NCBI GenBank assembly: GCA_002428415.1
Contig: DIWI01000022.1
Location: forward strand, 1 to 8,828
Source of the DNA: Clostridiaceae bacterium UBA6110
GTDB taxonomy: Bacteria; Bacillota; Clostridia; Clostridiales; Clostridiaceae
Direction of reading: 5' to 3'
Length of the DNA: 8,828 nt
Shown here: positions 1 through 5,786 of the stretch, piece by piece
Numbering within the stretch: position 1 is the first letter of the stretch
How the letters are laid out: each line of letters opens with the position of its first letter
Made by a program: the position numbers and the translations under genes
The notes under the pieces: model-generated
Told to the model about the DNA's origin: nothing
The model's database searches: none
The model's input: the letters and a program-made list of their open reading frames with translations, nothing else

Positions 1-1
1 C

Positions 2-433
2 CTGGGCGAGAAGCTGAGGCTCATATTGCCAAACGTCAGACCTGTGCTCCAGGGAGACTATTCCCTTATACACAACCTTGCAGACATTGGCCCGAATGAC
101 TGCCTTTTCCTTGTAAGTTTTCCAAGATACTCAAGGATAGTGCTATCGGCCATTTCCATGGCAGTCAAAGCTGGTGCAAAGATTATTGTGCTGACTGACA
201 GAATAACCTCCCCCATCGCGAAGAAAGCTGATGAGATCCTTCTTGCCCACTGCGAAACCATAGGCTTCAGCAACTCATACGTATCTGCATTGTTCTTAGC
301 AGATCTGATCATTGCTGACATAAGCCAGAAGCTTTCCCCTGAGAATCTTGAAAGGCTTAACCTGATTGAAGAATACATACGAAAGAACAACATCAATTAC
401 CTGGAGGATGTATTTCCTTACAAGATCGATTGA
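2..433 (+). CDS. MurR/RpiR-family transcriptional regulator, C-terminal SIS domain (5' end outside the window)
   Basis: The reading frame is open from the first complete codon at position 2, so the gene begins upstream of the window and only the last ~143 residues are seen. They form a sugar isomerase (SIS) domain: a core strand and turn (CLFLVSFPRYSR), then a helix and the second core strand (AGAKIIVLTDRITSPIAKKA), then a late helix (ALFLADLIIADISQK) and a typical RpiR tail (ERLNLIEEYIRKNN). In RpiR regulators this domain binds a phosphosugar or related ligand and controls an N-terminal HTH, which is not visible here. Free-standing SIS isomerases are an alternative, but the tail and the SFPRYSR loop fit regulators better. 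A TTG at position 26 is an internal codon, not a start. A hairpin follows at 514-556. The regulated pathway cannot be told from this window. Confidence 0.85.
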   Translation: MGEKLRLILPNVRPVLQGDYSLIHNLADIGPNDCLFLVSFPRYSRIVLSAISMAVKAGAKIIVLTDRITSPIAKKADEILLAHCETIGFSNSYVSALFLADLIIADISQKLSPENLERLNLIEEYIRKNNINYLEDVFPYKID

Positions 434-470
434 CTCCATAAACCTTGCATACCTGTTCATCAATTCAGTA

Positions 471-520
471 TCCAACTCAACTAAAATCTCAAAAAATTAA
501 TCCAACTCAATAAAATGAGA
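471..520. repeat. Short imperfect direct repeat
   Basis: TCCAACTCAACTAAAAT (471-487) recurs as TCCAACTCAATAAAAT (501-516), differing by one inserted base, with a start-to-start distance of 30 nt. The second copy runs into the hairpin at 514-556. It lies between the stop of the SIS-domain gene and the hairpin. No function is apparent; it may be a local duplication. Confidence 0.45.
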
Positions 521-556
521 TCCGATGCTGCAAAATTACAGCATTCGGATCTCATT
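514..556. terminator. Hairpin between convergent genes, probable terminator
   Basis: AATGAGATCCGATGCTG (514-530) pairs with CAGCATTCGGATCTCATT (539-556) with a single bulged base, giving a ~17-bp stem around an 8-nt loop. It sits between the + strand SIS-domain gene and the minus-strand zinc-ribbon gene, where a shared terminator is expected. The minus-strand side is followed by a short T-rich stretch (TTTTATTG); the plus side has no good T-tract. Termination is therefore better supported for the minus strand. Confidence 0.6.
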
Positions 557-669
557 CACAAATATTATCATCGTCATTTCCTTGTCAAATAAAGCGCTTC
601 AAGCTTTCAGCTTATACCTCACTCCATTTTCTCAATCGAAGCTTTTCTTTATATCTTTGTAAATTTTGC

Positions 670-879
670 CTAACCGTCAAATTCCTCCGAATAACCGCAC
701 TTTCCACAACGGTACCTGCTCTTTCTCTTTCCAAGAGCACCGGCAGAAGCTCCCAAAGGACCGAAGATCGAACTTCCAACAATTGCTTTTCCAACACTGA
801 ACCCCTTGTAGGATGAATCGGATTTCTTCCAGAGAGTTATCTCTCCGCATCTTGGACATCTTAGCGGTGCATATCCCAT
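670..879 (-). CDS. Small zinc-ribbon protein with glycine-rich middle
   Basis: This is a 69-residue protein with two CxxC knuckles, CPRCG near residues 8-12 and CGKCG near residues 58-62, which together can hold one Zn2+. Between them lies a glycine- and alanine-rich stretch (GKAIVGSSIFGPLGASAGALG region), as in glycine-zipper or short membrane-associating segments. The start at 879 is chosen because AAGGAGGA (887-894) lies 7 nt upstream of this ATG. The two earlier in-frame ATGs at 885 and 897 sit next to or upstream of that Shine-Dalgarno and cannot use it. Similar short zinc-ribbon proteins are common in Bacillota and are uncharacterised. It lies 114 nt downstream of the rhodanese gene on the same strand and has a possible promoter of its own at 948-976. 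Function unknown. Confidence 0.8.
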   Translation of the reverse strand: MGYAPLRCPRCGEITLWKKSDSSYKGFSVGKAIVGSSIFGPLGASAGALGKRKSRYRCGKCGYSEEFDG

Positions 880-947
880 TGTCATGTCCTCCTTCATACA
901 GCCAAAATCCAGAAATATCGAAGCCCTGGACTTTTAAGTCATAACCT

Positions 948-976
948 ATTCTAAAAGTATATACCTATGAGCTTAA
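948..976 (-). promoter_or_regulatory. Possible sigma-A promoter for the zinc-ribbon gene
   Basis: On the minus strand TAGAAT (948-953, five of six matches to the -10 consensus) is preceded at 17 nt by TTAAGC (971-976), a weak -35. It lies in the gap between the rhodanese stop and the zinc-ribbon start. The weak -35 means read-through from the rhodanese promoter is an equal possibility. Confidence 0.35.
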
Positions 977-993
977 GATTTCCATTACAGGAT

Positions 994-1803
994 TCACCTG
1001 ACTACAGGATATCCCTTGTTCATCCAGCCAAAAGGATAATTACCTTTGGTTCCCATTCCAGCATTCATGGACACCGCATCATATCCAAGAAGCCTGAGCG
1101 CTGCGGTCACCTGTCCCGATGTCTGTCCGGTATAGCAGTAGACAATTATCTTCTTGTCCTTAAGAAGGATTTTGAACCCGTCAGCAGTATCATTACCGAA
1201 CGGAATGTTCACCGCCCCCTTGATGTGGTCAGCCCTGAAGTCATCCTCTCTTCTTACAGACAATATGAAGTAATCTTCGTCGCCATTCGTAATTATCGAC
1301 AATACATCCTCTTCAGATATCTTGTAGTTCTTGAAGATAGTGTCAGATACAGGGGACAGGCCTTCATAATAGTTAGTTACTGCAGCCTGAACCATCGGAT
1401 CTATTGTTCTAACTGAATCTGACAAACAGGTCGGTTCTGTCGTCACCAGCTCCTCATATCCTTCCACCCTGACAATCCCAAGGTCCCATCCCAAGTTTAC
1501 GCTTCTCGCATAAATCCCTGCTATGTTCATTGTCAGCACTGCCTGCCCTGCTGTCTGTCCAGTATAGCAGTATACAAGCACAGGCTTTCCGGCAGGAATC
1601 CTCTTAAGTCCTTCAGCTATCGCCGGTCCGAATGGCAAGTTTATCGCCCCTATAATGTGGCCCTTCTCATAATCTTCCAGTCTTCTTATATCGATTATTG
1701 TCATCTCATCTGATGCTTTAACCTTTTCAATGAAGTCCACCTGGTCAATCTTGTAGCGGTTATCAGGCATCTGCCTGAAGTATTCCAGAATAAGTTCTTC
1801 CAT
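994..1803 (-). CDS. Tandem-domain rhodanese (sulfurtransferase-like protein)
   Basis: This 269-residue protein has two rhodanese domains, about residues 18-120 and 158-269. Each carries a complete active-site loop with the sulfur-carrying cysteine, CYTGQT at Cys79 and Cys223, and each has the domain's GHI/DHI and NxPFG signature (INLPFG near 54-59, VNIPFG near 198-203). Having both cysteines is unusual: in classical two-domain thiosulfate sulfurtransferases the N-terminal domain has lost it. The opening motif is DIRR in domain 1 but SVRR in domain 2. There is no signal peptide, so it is cytoplasmic. The ATG at 1803 has CGGAGGG just upstream and a strong promoter at 1833-1861. The domains probably carry persulfide sulfur; the acceptor is unknown. 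The CYTGQT loop differs from the CRxGxR loop of thiosulfate sulfurtransferases, so the substrate should not be assumed. Confidence 0.88.
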   Translation of the reverse strand: MEELILEYFRQMPDNRYKIDQVDFIEKVKASDEMTIIDIRRLEDYEKGHIIGAINLPFGPAIAEGLKRIPAGKPVLVYCYTGQTAGQAVLTMNIAGIYARSVNLGWDLGIVRVEGYEELVTTEPTCLSDSVRTIDPMVQAAVTNYYEGLSPVSDTIFKNYKISEEDVLSIITNGDEDYFILSVRREDDFRADHIKGAVNIPFGNDTADGFKILLKDKKIIVYCYTGQTSGQVTAALRLLGYDAVSMNAGMGTKGNYPFGWMNKGYPVVR

Positions 1804-1832
1804 ATTTCCCTCCGGTTGCTAGTTTCCATTCA

Positions 1833-1861
1833 ATGATAGCATTGGAGTTATCCGAGGTCAA
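1833..1861 (-). promoter_or_regulatory. Sigma-A promoter of the rhodanese gene
   Basis: On the minus strand TTGACC (1856-1861) and TATCAT (1833-1838) each match the consensus at five of six positions and are separated by exactly 17 nt. An extended -10 TG precedes the -10 (TGCTATCAT). The predicted transcript start is near 1826, giving a ~23-nt leader that contains the CGGAGGG Shine-Dalgarno. Confidence 0.72.
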
Positions 1862-2002
1862 AGGCATGCGCGCTAATGAAAGAATCATTTGAAATGTTAA
1901 ACATACAATAAAATCTCTGCAGATTTCGAATAAGACCTTACAATCTTCAGCATAATAAGAAAGGATATATCCTCTATGGTCATCAGGACAAAAGAATAAG
2001 CC

Positions 2003-2031
2003 TATTTCAAATATCATAATTATGATATAAT
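2003..2031 (+). promoter_or_regulatory. Promoter and palindromic operator of the toxin-antitoxin operon
   Basis: A consensus -10 box TATAAT occupies 2026-2031 with only a weak -35 (TATTTC, 2003-2008) 17 nt upstream. A perfect 18-bp palindrome, ATATCATAATTATGATAT (2011-2028), fills the spacer and overlaps the -10. Antitoxins of the Phd/YefM family, alone or with their toxin, normally repress their own operon by binding palindromes placed like this. Assigning the palindrome as the operator is inference. Confidence 0.65.
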
Positions 2032-2059
2032 AAAATCATTAAAAACAGAGGTGATCTTT

Positions 2060-2326
2060 ATGCCTACAATTCGTCCGATTTCAGACTTAAGAAACAACTT
2101 TAATAGTATTTCAGAAGCCTGTCACAAAAATGCAGAGCCAATCTTCATCTCGAAGAACGGCAAGGGTGATATGGTGGTCATGAGCATGGCCCTTTACGAA
2201 CAGCAAGTAGCTCAACTCGATCTATATAAAAAACTTCTCGAGGCTGAAACTCAGAGTGCTTCAACAAACATAAGAAAATCTCATGAATCCCTGATGTCAG
2301 AGCTCAGGGAGAAACTAAATGAATAA
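2060..2326 (+). CDS. Type II antitoxin, Phd/YefM family
   Basis: This 88-residue protein begins MPTIRPISDLRNNFNSI, the usual Phd/YefM opening in which the N-terminal half forms a DNA-binding dimer. The core ISKNGKGDMVVMSMALYEQ (about residues 30-48) matches the family's NGkgd.VvmS...yE motif. The C-terminal ~35 residues are charged and helical, as expected of the segment that wraps and neutralises the toxin. The ATG at 2060 is preferred over the GTG at 2051, because AGAGGTG (2047-2053) serves as Shine-Dalgarno 6 nt upstream and includes that GTG. The stop overlaps the toxin start by 8 nt, so translation is probably coupled. A palindrome in the promoter suggests autorepression. Confidence 0.92.
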   Translation: MPTIRPISDLRNNFNSISEACHKNAEPIFISKNGKGDMVVMSMALYEQQVAQLDLYKKLLEAETQSASTNIRKSHESLMSELREKLNE

Positions 2327-2627
2327 GAAATACAGCATAGAATATCTTCCGGTAGCAGAAGAAGATCTAAAAAATATTTTCGAGTATATTCTAAACGATT
2401 CACCTGCTAATGCTTTGAAAATACTTGAAATGTTTGACAAGGCAGTTACTCGATTATCATACTTTCACTACTTGGGCACCGTTCCAAAAGATCCGGGACT
2501 CACTAGAATGAAATATAGATTTCTTGTGGTAGATACCTTTTTGGTATTTTACAAAGTCATTGAAGAAACAGAATCAGTTGAGATACGAAGAATCCTGAAT
2601 TCAAAACAAGACTATGACTTATACTAA
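2319..2627 (+). CDS. Type II toxin, RelE/ParE superfamily
   Basis: This 102-residue protein has the RelE/ParE fold signature. It begins with a strand (YSIEYLPVAEEDL), followed by a helix pair with conserved aromatics. The C-terminal sheet includes YRFLVVDTFLVFYKV (about residues 66-80), and it ends in the RILNSKQDYDLY tail corresponding to the family's RI.....DY..L ending. ParE members poison gyrase and RelE members cut mRNA on the ribosome; sequence alone does not decide which applies here. It begins inside the antitoxin gene (ATG at 2319, 8-nt overlap), the normal antitoxin-first order. Length is typical and no disruption is seen, so the pair appears intact. Confidence 0.9.
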   Translation: MNKKYSIEYLPVAEEDLKNIFEYILNDSPANALKILEMFDKAVTRLSYFHYLGTVPKDPGLTRMKYRFLVVDTFLVFYKVIEETESVEIRRILNSKQDYDLY

Positions 2628-2675
2628 TGATTTAGTTCTCAATTGCACTATTACAATGCACTATTCCTGTACAAT

Positions 2676-3007
2676 TTAAATTATATTTACTGAGTATACA
2701 CCTCGGTCAATCGGATAAAGTTCCCTGTCTTTACCCTCCGGGTAAGATAAATTGAAGGGACATTCTCTTTTCGCACCATGAAGACTCCACAAATCCATTG
2801 TTTCAGCAGCATAATCAATGATTGTTTTACGATAGCCCAAAATCCTCCCCGCCCACTTTGTTTTTTTCTCGCTTCATTTTATCATTTTTAAGCGTATCTG
2901 CAACACAACCACTAATTCCATCATCATGTAACTGTATAAGAATTGGCCATTCAAAATATATTCTGCTTCAACATCTAAAGTCTATTCATAAACACATCGA
3001 ATTTCAT
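2676..3007 (-). pseudogene. Frameshifted coding remnant, unidentified
   Basis: No intact gene lies between the toxin gene and the terminator at 3056, but the minus strand reads like decayed coding sequence. An open segment at about 2842-2967 gives protein-like text (FEWPILIQLHDDGISGC, then a lysine-rich stretch ending GGEDFG). After a one-base shift near 2835, a second frame runs to a stop at 2676-2678 (YRKTIIDYAAETMDLWSL, then NLSYPEGKDRELYPIDRGVY). An ATG at 3005-3007 opens a short upstream piece (MKFDVFMNRL) that stops after ten codons, so a further disruption lies between them. I do not recognise the family. The mix of acidic, aromatic and glycine residues argues for a former protein rather than chance. 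The plus-strand ORF over 2822-3013 is compositionally poor and has no RBS. Confidence 0.4.
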
Positions 3008-3055
3008 ATTTGAGATGCAAGAATTGACATGGTACTCATTCTCATTTATTTTAGA

Positions 3056-3090
3056 AAAAGGTTGCTCAAAATATATCTGAGCAACCTTTT
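3056..3090. terminator. Intrinsic terminator, likely bidirectional
   Basis: AAAAGGTTGCTCA (3056-3068) pairs perfectly with TGAGCAACCTTTT (3078-3090) around a 9-nt loop. The minus-strand transcript leaves the stem as CCTTTTTCTAAAA, placing a T-tract 30-70 nt after the stop of the NimA-like gene. On the plus strand the stem ends in CCTTTTCTTAATATT, which could also stop transcription arriving from the toxin-antitoxin side. Confidence 0.8.
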
Positions 3091-3123
3091 CTTAATATTA
3101 TCTCTTCCAGTTGTCTTGTAAGC

Positions 3124-3609
3124 CTATCCTCTCGCTCTTACAAACTCGATTGCTTCCTTCCCTGTCATGTGCTCTATGTCGATAGCTATAATGTGTGAAT
3201 GCTCGCATTTGGAGATTTCCATCGCCTTCGCTTCCTCGCTCTGGTCACCGGAATACTTTTCAACGAGTGCTGCAAAGGCAGATAACCTTTCATCACCCTC
3301 AACAATCCTCGCAAGCCCAAAGACGATGACGCTTCGGAAATAGGTGGTGTACTCACTGCTTACTATCTTATCCTCATCGACCACGGCAAAGGATACCCGG
3401 GAATTTGAAATTATGGCATCCACCTTATGGCCTGCCTTTGCTGAGTGGAAATATATCCTGCCATTTGAATATACATAGCTGACAGGAACAGCATAGGGAT
3501 AATCCCCGTCACCAAGGCATGCAAGGACGCCATTGGTGCATCTCGCAAGAACCGCTTCAGTATCTTCAACTGACATTAACTGCTTTGCTCTCCTCATCTC
3601 TCTGAACAC
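3124..3609 (-). CDS. NimA-like pyridoxamine 5'-phosphate oxidase family protein (FMN-binding split barrel)
   Basis: This 161-residue protein opens MFREMRRAKQLMS and has the characteristic blocks GDGDYPYAVPVSYVY (about residues 33-47), GRIYFHSAKAGHKVDAI (50-66) and TTYFRSVIVFGLARI. These are hallmarks of the nitroimidazole-resistance-like (NimA) branch of FMN-binding split-barrel proteins. Such proteins are usually dimeric flavin reductases or oxidases; some reduce nitroimidazoles, but most genomic homologues have unknown substrates and resistance should not be inferred. The start is GTG at 3609, supported by GTGAGG 7 nt upstream and by the family-typical N-terminus; an ATG four codons later is the alternative. 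A terminator follows at 3056-3090. It lies downstream of the PAS-like gene on the same strand with a 119-nt gap, which contains no convincing terminator. Confidence 0.87.
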   Translation of the reverse strand: MFREMRRAKQLMSVEDTEAVLARCTNGVLACLGDGDYPYAVPVSYVYSNGRIYFHSAKAGHKVDAIISNSRVSFAVVDEDKIVSSEYTTYFRSVIVFGLARIVEGDERLSAFAALVEKYSGDQSEEAKAMEISKCEHSHIIAIDIEHMTGKEAIEFVRARG

Positions 3610-3728
3610 TACATTGCCTCACTTCTATGCTGCATAGCTCTCATGCACCTTATTTTGAACTGGGAAGAATCCTACCTTTGTGGCCTTTCCCGCTTTCTGA
3701 TCATATATGAATAGATGTTTAGTTAAGT

Positions 3729-4085
3729 TCATTCAACAGCTTTCTTCTCTATTGGAGTTGGAAACAGGACCATCCCTTCTATGCTGTTGGGGTTAAATGT
3801 GACATGGACATATACGTCGTCATGTCCAGGCACAGGAAGCCAGTACCTGAGGGTGCCGTTCTCTGACTTGACCACCTGGTAACTTCCAGTCCTGAACATC
3901 TCGTTCACCCTGCAGCCCTTGTGGATTTCTGGTGAGCCTACCATCACGCACTTAACGTCAGGGACGAAGCCTACCATCTTGGCAAAGGCGTTAGAGGCAA
4001 GTATTGTCCTGTCCTTCCTGATAAGCCTGGCAGTGCCCGGAAAGCTCTCCCACATCAGATAAAACGCATTCATAAGTTCATCCAT
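3729..4085 (-). CDS. Small stand-alone PAS-like protein
   Basis: This 118-residue protein has a single PAS-like fold. An N-terminal helix leads into FPGTARLIRKDRTILASN (about residues 15-32), the usual PAS strand-turn-strand with its conserved Asn. Further parts are AKMVGF, a loop with C46, H55 and C58 (VKCV...EIHKGCRVN), and a C-terminal sheet (YWLPVPGHDDVYVHVTFNP). No output domain is attached, so it may be a ligand or redox sensor acting on a partner. The start at 4085 is chosen because GGAGGA (4093-4098) lies 7 nt upstream; ATGs at 4100 and 4139 are in frame, and the latter has a weak AAAGG close by. A TGGTACAAT extended -10 lies at 4175-4183. The partner and ligand are unknown. PAS assignment is by pattern and should be confirmed by structure prediction. 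Confidence 0.65.
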   Translation of the reverse strand: MDELMNAFYLMWESFPGTARLIRKDRTILASNAFAKMVGFVPDVKCVMVGSPEIHKGCRVNEMFRTGSYQVVKSENGTLRYWLPVPGHDDVYVHVTFNPNSIEGMVLFPTPIEKKAVE

Positions 4086-4174
4086 AGATTTCTCCTCCAT
4101 GATTAATACATTAATTTGGTCCTCTTCACTTGTAACCATTACCTTTCAGCTGGAATAAGTACTTCTTTTCAGCA

Positions 4175-4183
4175 ATTGTACCA
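4175..4183 (-). promoter_or_regulatory. Extended -10 promoter upstream of the PAS-like gene
   Basis: On the minus strand TGGTACAAT combines an extended TGn element with TACAAT (five of six matches to the -10 consensus, 4175-4180). The region 17 nt upstream has no good -35, which is tolerated at extended -10 promoters. The predicted start near 4168 leaves a ~80-nt leader before the ATG at 4085. Confidence 0.45.
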
Positions 4184-4414
4184 TTTTTCATGTCATCCTT
4201 GCCATTTATTCGAAGCTATCGTTTCATGTTTCACCAGCATGCATACTGCTTCAAAAAATCTGATCAGGCCAAGTCCATACAGATGGCGTGAATATTATCC
4301 TATGAGTCCATTCAAGGCCTAATAGAAAATCGAAGCCTGGTTCATTTTATGTAAGCATCGGATTTAACGATCAGTCTGTCAACCGAGGAAGAGAGCATCT
4401 TGCAGGACACGAAA
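4184..4414. other. Intergenic stretch with no recognisable gene
   Basis: Between the PAS-like gene's promoter and the pan operon terminator I see no gene with an RBS, no tRNA-like fold and no clear repeat. The minus strand is open for ~33 codons around 4192-4293 and the plus-strand frame at 4116-4322 is open. Neither gives recognisable protein text, and the two cannot both be coding. Confidence 0.5.
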
Positions 4415-4415
4415 A

Positions 4416-4463
4416 ATACACATTGCATCACAGCATGAATACTTGCTGATCAGCAATGTGTAT
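4416..4463 (-). terminator. Intrinsic terminator of the pan operon
   Basis: ATACACATTGC (4416-4426) pairs perfectly with GCAATGTGTAT (4453-4463). The stem continues inward with ATCA/TGAT and GCA/TGC pairs separated by two small bulges, giving an ~18-bp hairpin. On the minus strand it is followed at once by TTTTTCG. It lies 44 nt past the panD stop, so it should end the panG-panB-panC-panD transcript. Confidence 0.85.
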
Positions 4464-4506
4464 ATTATCTATCCAAGACCTTTTATTCCAATCCGGAGTC
4501 TACTTC

Positions 4507-4890
4507 CTATTCAGTGGTACCGTGGATCTCCTCATGCTTGACCCTTACTATCCTGTTCTTGTCGTCAAGCACCAGTACGTTAGGCAGGAAGGACTTAGCC
4601 TCTTCCTCATTCATCAGGGCATAAGCGATGATGATCACCTTGTCTCCGACCTGGACCAGCCTAGCTGCAGCCCCGTTTATGCATATGACGCCGCTTCCTG
4701 CATCGCCTTTTATTGTGTAGGTCTCAAATCTCTCTCCGTTATGAAGATTGACTATCTGCACCTTTTCCCCGGGCAGTATGCCGGATTGGTCAAGAAGGTC
4801 AGAGTCAATTGTCACACTGCCTACGTAGTTGATGTCCGCCTGAGTGACAGTAGCCCTATGCAGCTTTCCTTTGAACATATTTAACAGCAT
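4507..4890 (-). CDS. panD: Aspartate 1-decarboxylase proenzyme
   Basis: PanD converts L-aspartate to beta-alanine, one of the two halves joined by PanC. The 127-residue length matches the bacterial enzyme. The N-terminus MLLNMFKGKLHRATVTQAD leads to the self-cleavage site Gly24-Ser25 (YVGSVTI), where Ser25 becomes the pyruvoyl cofactor. Lys9, Arg54 and Tyr58 (ERFETY), known substrate and processing residues, are present, as is the GVICINGAAARLVQVGDKV block. The start at 4890 is chosen because GAGGTG ends 5 nt upstream and the numbering then matches the family exactly; the TTG at 4908 is only an open-frame extension. It is the last gene of the operon, 4 nt after the panC stop, and its Shine-Dalgarno lies in and around the end of panC. 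The C-terminus is slightly longer than the conserved core, which is common. Confidence 0.97.
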   Translation of the reverse strand: MLLNMFKGKLHRATVTQADINYVGSVTIDSDLLDQSGILPGEKVQIVNLHNGERFETYTIKGDAGSGVICINGAAARLVQVGDKVIIIAYALMNEEEAKSFLPNVLVLDDKNRIVRVKHEEIHGTTE

Positions 4891-4894
4891 TTCA

Positions 4895-5767
4895 TCACCT
4901 CGCTTCAACAGATAGCACTCTGTTGTCTATAAGTCTTGTCTTCCCGAATTTCACAGCCACAGCAGCCAGTGCATTCTTTCCCGGCTCTATGTCCGCTATC
5001 TCTTCAAGTGTTTCTCCGTCAAGGATCATGACATAGTCAATGACCGCCAGGCTCTGACCTTCTATCTCATTCCTGATGATTTCAATCAGCTTCTTTACGC
5101 TCCTGCTGTCCTCAGCCCCTGAATTGAGATATTCCCATGCCTTCTTAAGTCCTCCACTCAGGCATAATGCCTGTTTACGCTCCTCCTGACTGAGATAGAC
5201 ATTCCTCGAGCTCATGGCAAGGCCGTCTGCCTCCCTAACGATCGGGCATACGACAACCTCAACAGGCATATGGAGGTCCCTGACCATCTTCTTTATGATC
5301 ATAGCCTGCTGTGCGTCCTTCTGGCCGAAGTAGGCCTTGTCAGGCTGTACTATGTTGAAAAGGATGTTCACGACCGTGGTGACACCACGGAAATGAGTCG
5401 GCCTTGATGCTCCGCAAAGCTTCCTGGTAATTTCACCTGTCACCTCGACAAATGTCGAAGAACCGGGGACATAGACTTCCTCTGTTTCCGGATTGAACAC
5501 CACATCAGCACCCGCTTCAATCGCCAGCTTGTAGTCGCGTTCAATGCTTCTTGGATAACTCTCGAAGTCTTCACCAGGGGCAAATTGCGTAGGATTGACA
5601 AATACGCTGACGACGACCAGGTCATTCTCGGATTTTGCAGCCCTTATCAGGGAGCAATGACCCTCATGAAGATACCCCATGGTAGGGATAAGGCCCAAAG
5701 TACTGGTTTTTCTGTCTGCATTCTTTGACCAGGCTTCAAGTTCTTTTACAGTTTTGATTATGCTCAT
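4895..5767 (-). CDS. panC: Pantothenate synthetase (pantoate--beta-alanine ligase)
   Basis: PanC joins pantoate and beta-alanine using ATP through a pantoyl-adenylate. The 290-residue protein shows the nucleotidyltransferase HIGH-type motif PTMGYLHEGH (28-37), FVNPTQF (56-62), the RPTHFRGVTTVV block (122-133), YFGQKDAQQ (146-154) and the KMSKS-equivalent MSSRNVYL (185-192). These cover the whole ATP and pantoate site. The start at 5767 is preferred because AAGGTGA lies a few bases upstream and MSIIKTVKEL is the usual opening. Extending to 5815 would overlap panB by 29 nt and add an atypical acidic segment. It follows panB by 19 nt and precedes panD by 4 nt, consistent with one transcript. No anomaly is seen. 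Confidence 0.97.
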   Translation of the reverse strand: MSIIKTVKELEAWSKNADRKTSTLGLIPTMGYLHEGHCSLIRAAKSENDLVVVSVFVNPTQFAPGEDFESYPRSIERDYKLAIEAGADVVFNPETEEVYVPGSSTFVEVTGEITRKLCGASRPTHFRGVTTVVNILFNIVQPDKAYFGQKDAQQAMIIKKMVRDLHMPVEVVVCPIVREADGLAMSSRNVYLSQEERKQALCLSGGLKKAWEYLNSGAEDSRSVKKLIEIIRNEIEGQSLAVIDYVMILDGETLEEIADIEPGKNALAAVAVKFGKTRLIDNRVLSVEAR

Positions 5768-5786
5768 ATTCTCACCTTCTTCATCA

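Noticed and set aside
593..615. AAGCGCTT palindrome and nearby AAGCTT repeats as an operator or terminator
   Set aside because: Arms are short, loops are poor, and the nearby 514-556 hairpin explains termination better.
967..1416. Plus-strand 149-codon open frame
   Set aside because: It is fully antisense to the rhodanese gene, lacks an RBS, and its protein text is unlike any family; the minus-strand frame has clear domains and a promoter.
2822..3013. Plus-strand 63-codon open frame
   Set aside because: It has no RBS, is rich in serine and low-complexity residues, and lies antisense to the better-supported minus-strand remnant.
3610..3728. Possible riboswitch in the gap before the NimA-like gene (text such as AAAGCGGGAAAGGCC)
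   Set aside because: A few bases recall c-di-GMP riboswitch pieces, but the conserved helices do not form in order; only a weak GGGAA/TTCCC pairing is present.
4353..4374. TTGACA on the minus strand near the pan terminator as a promoter
   Set aside because: No acceptable -10 box lies 16-18 nt downstream.
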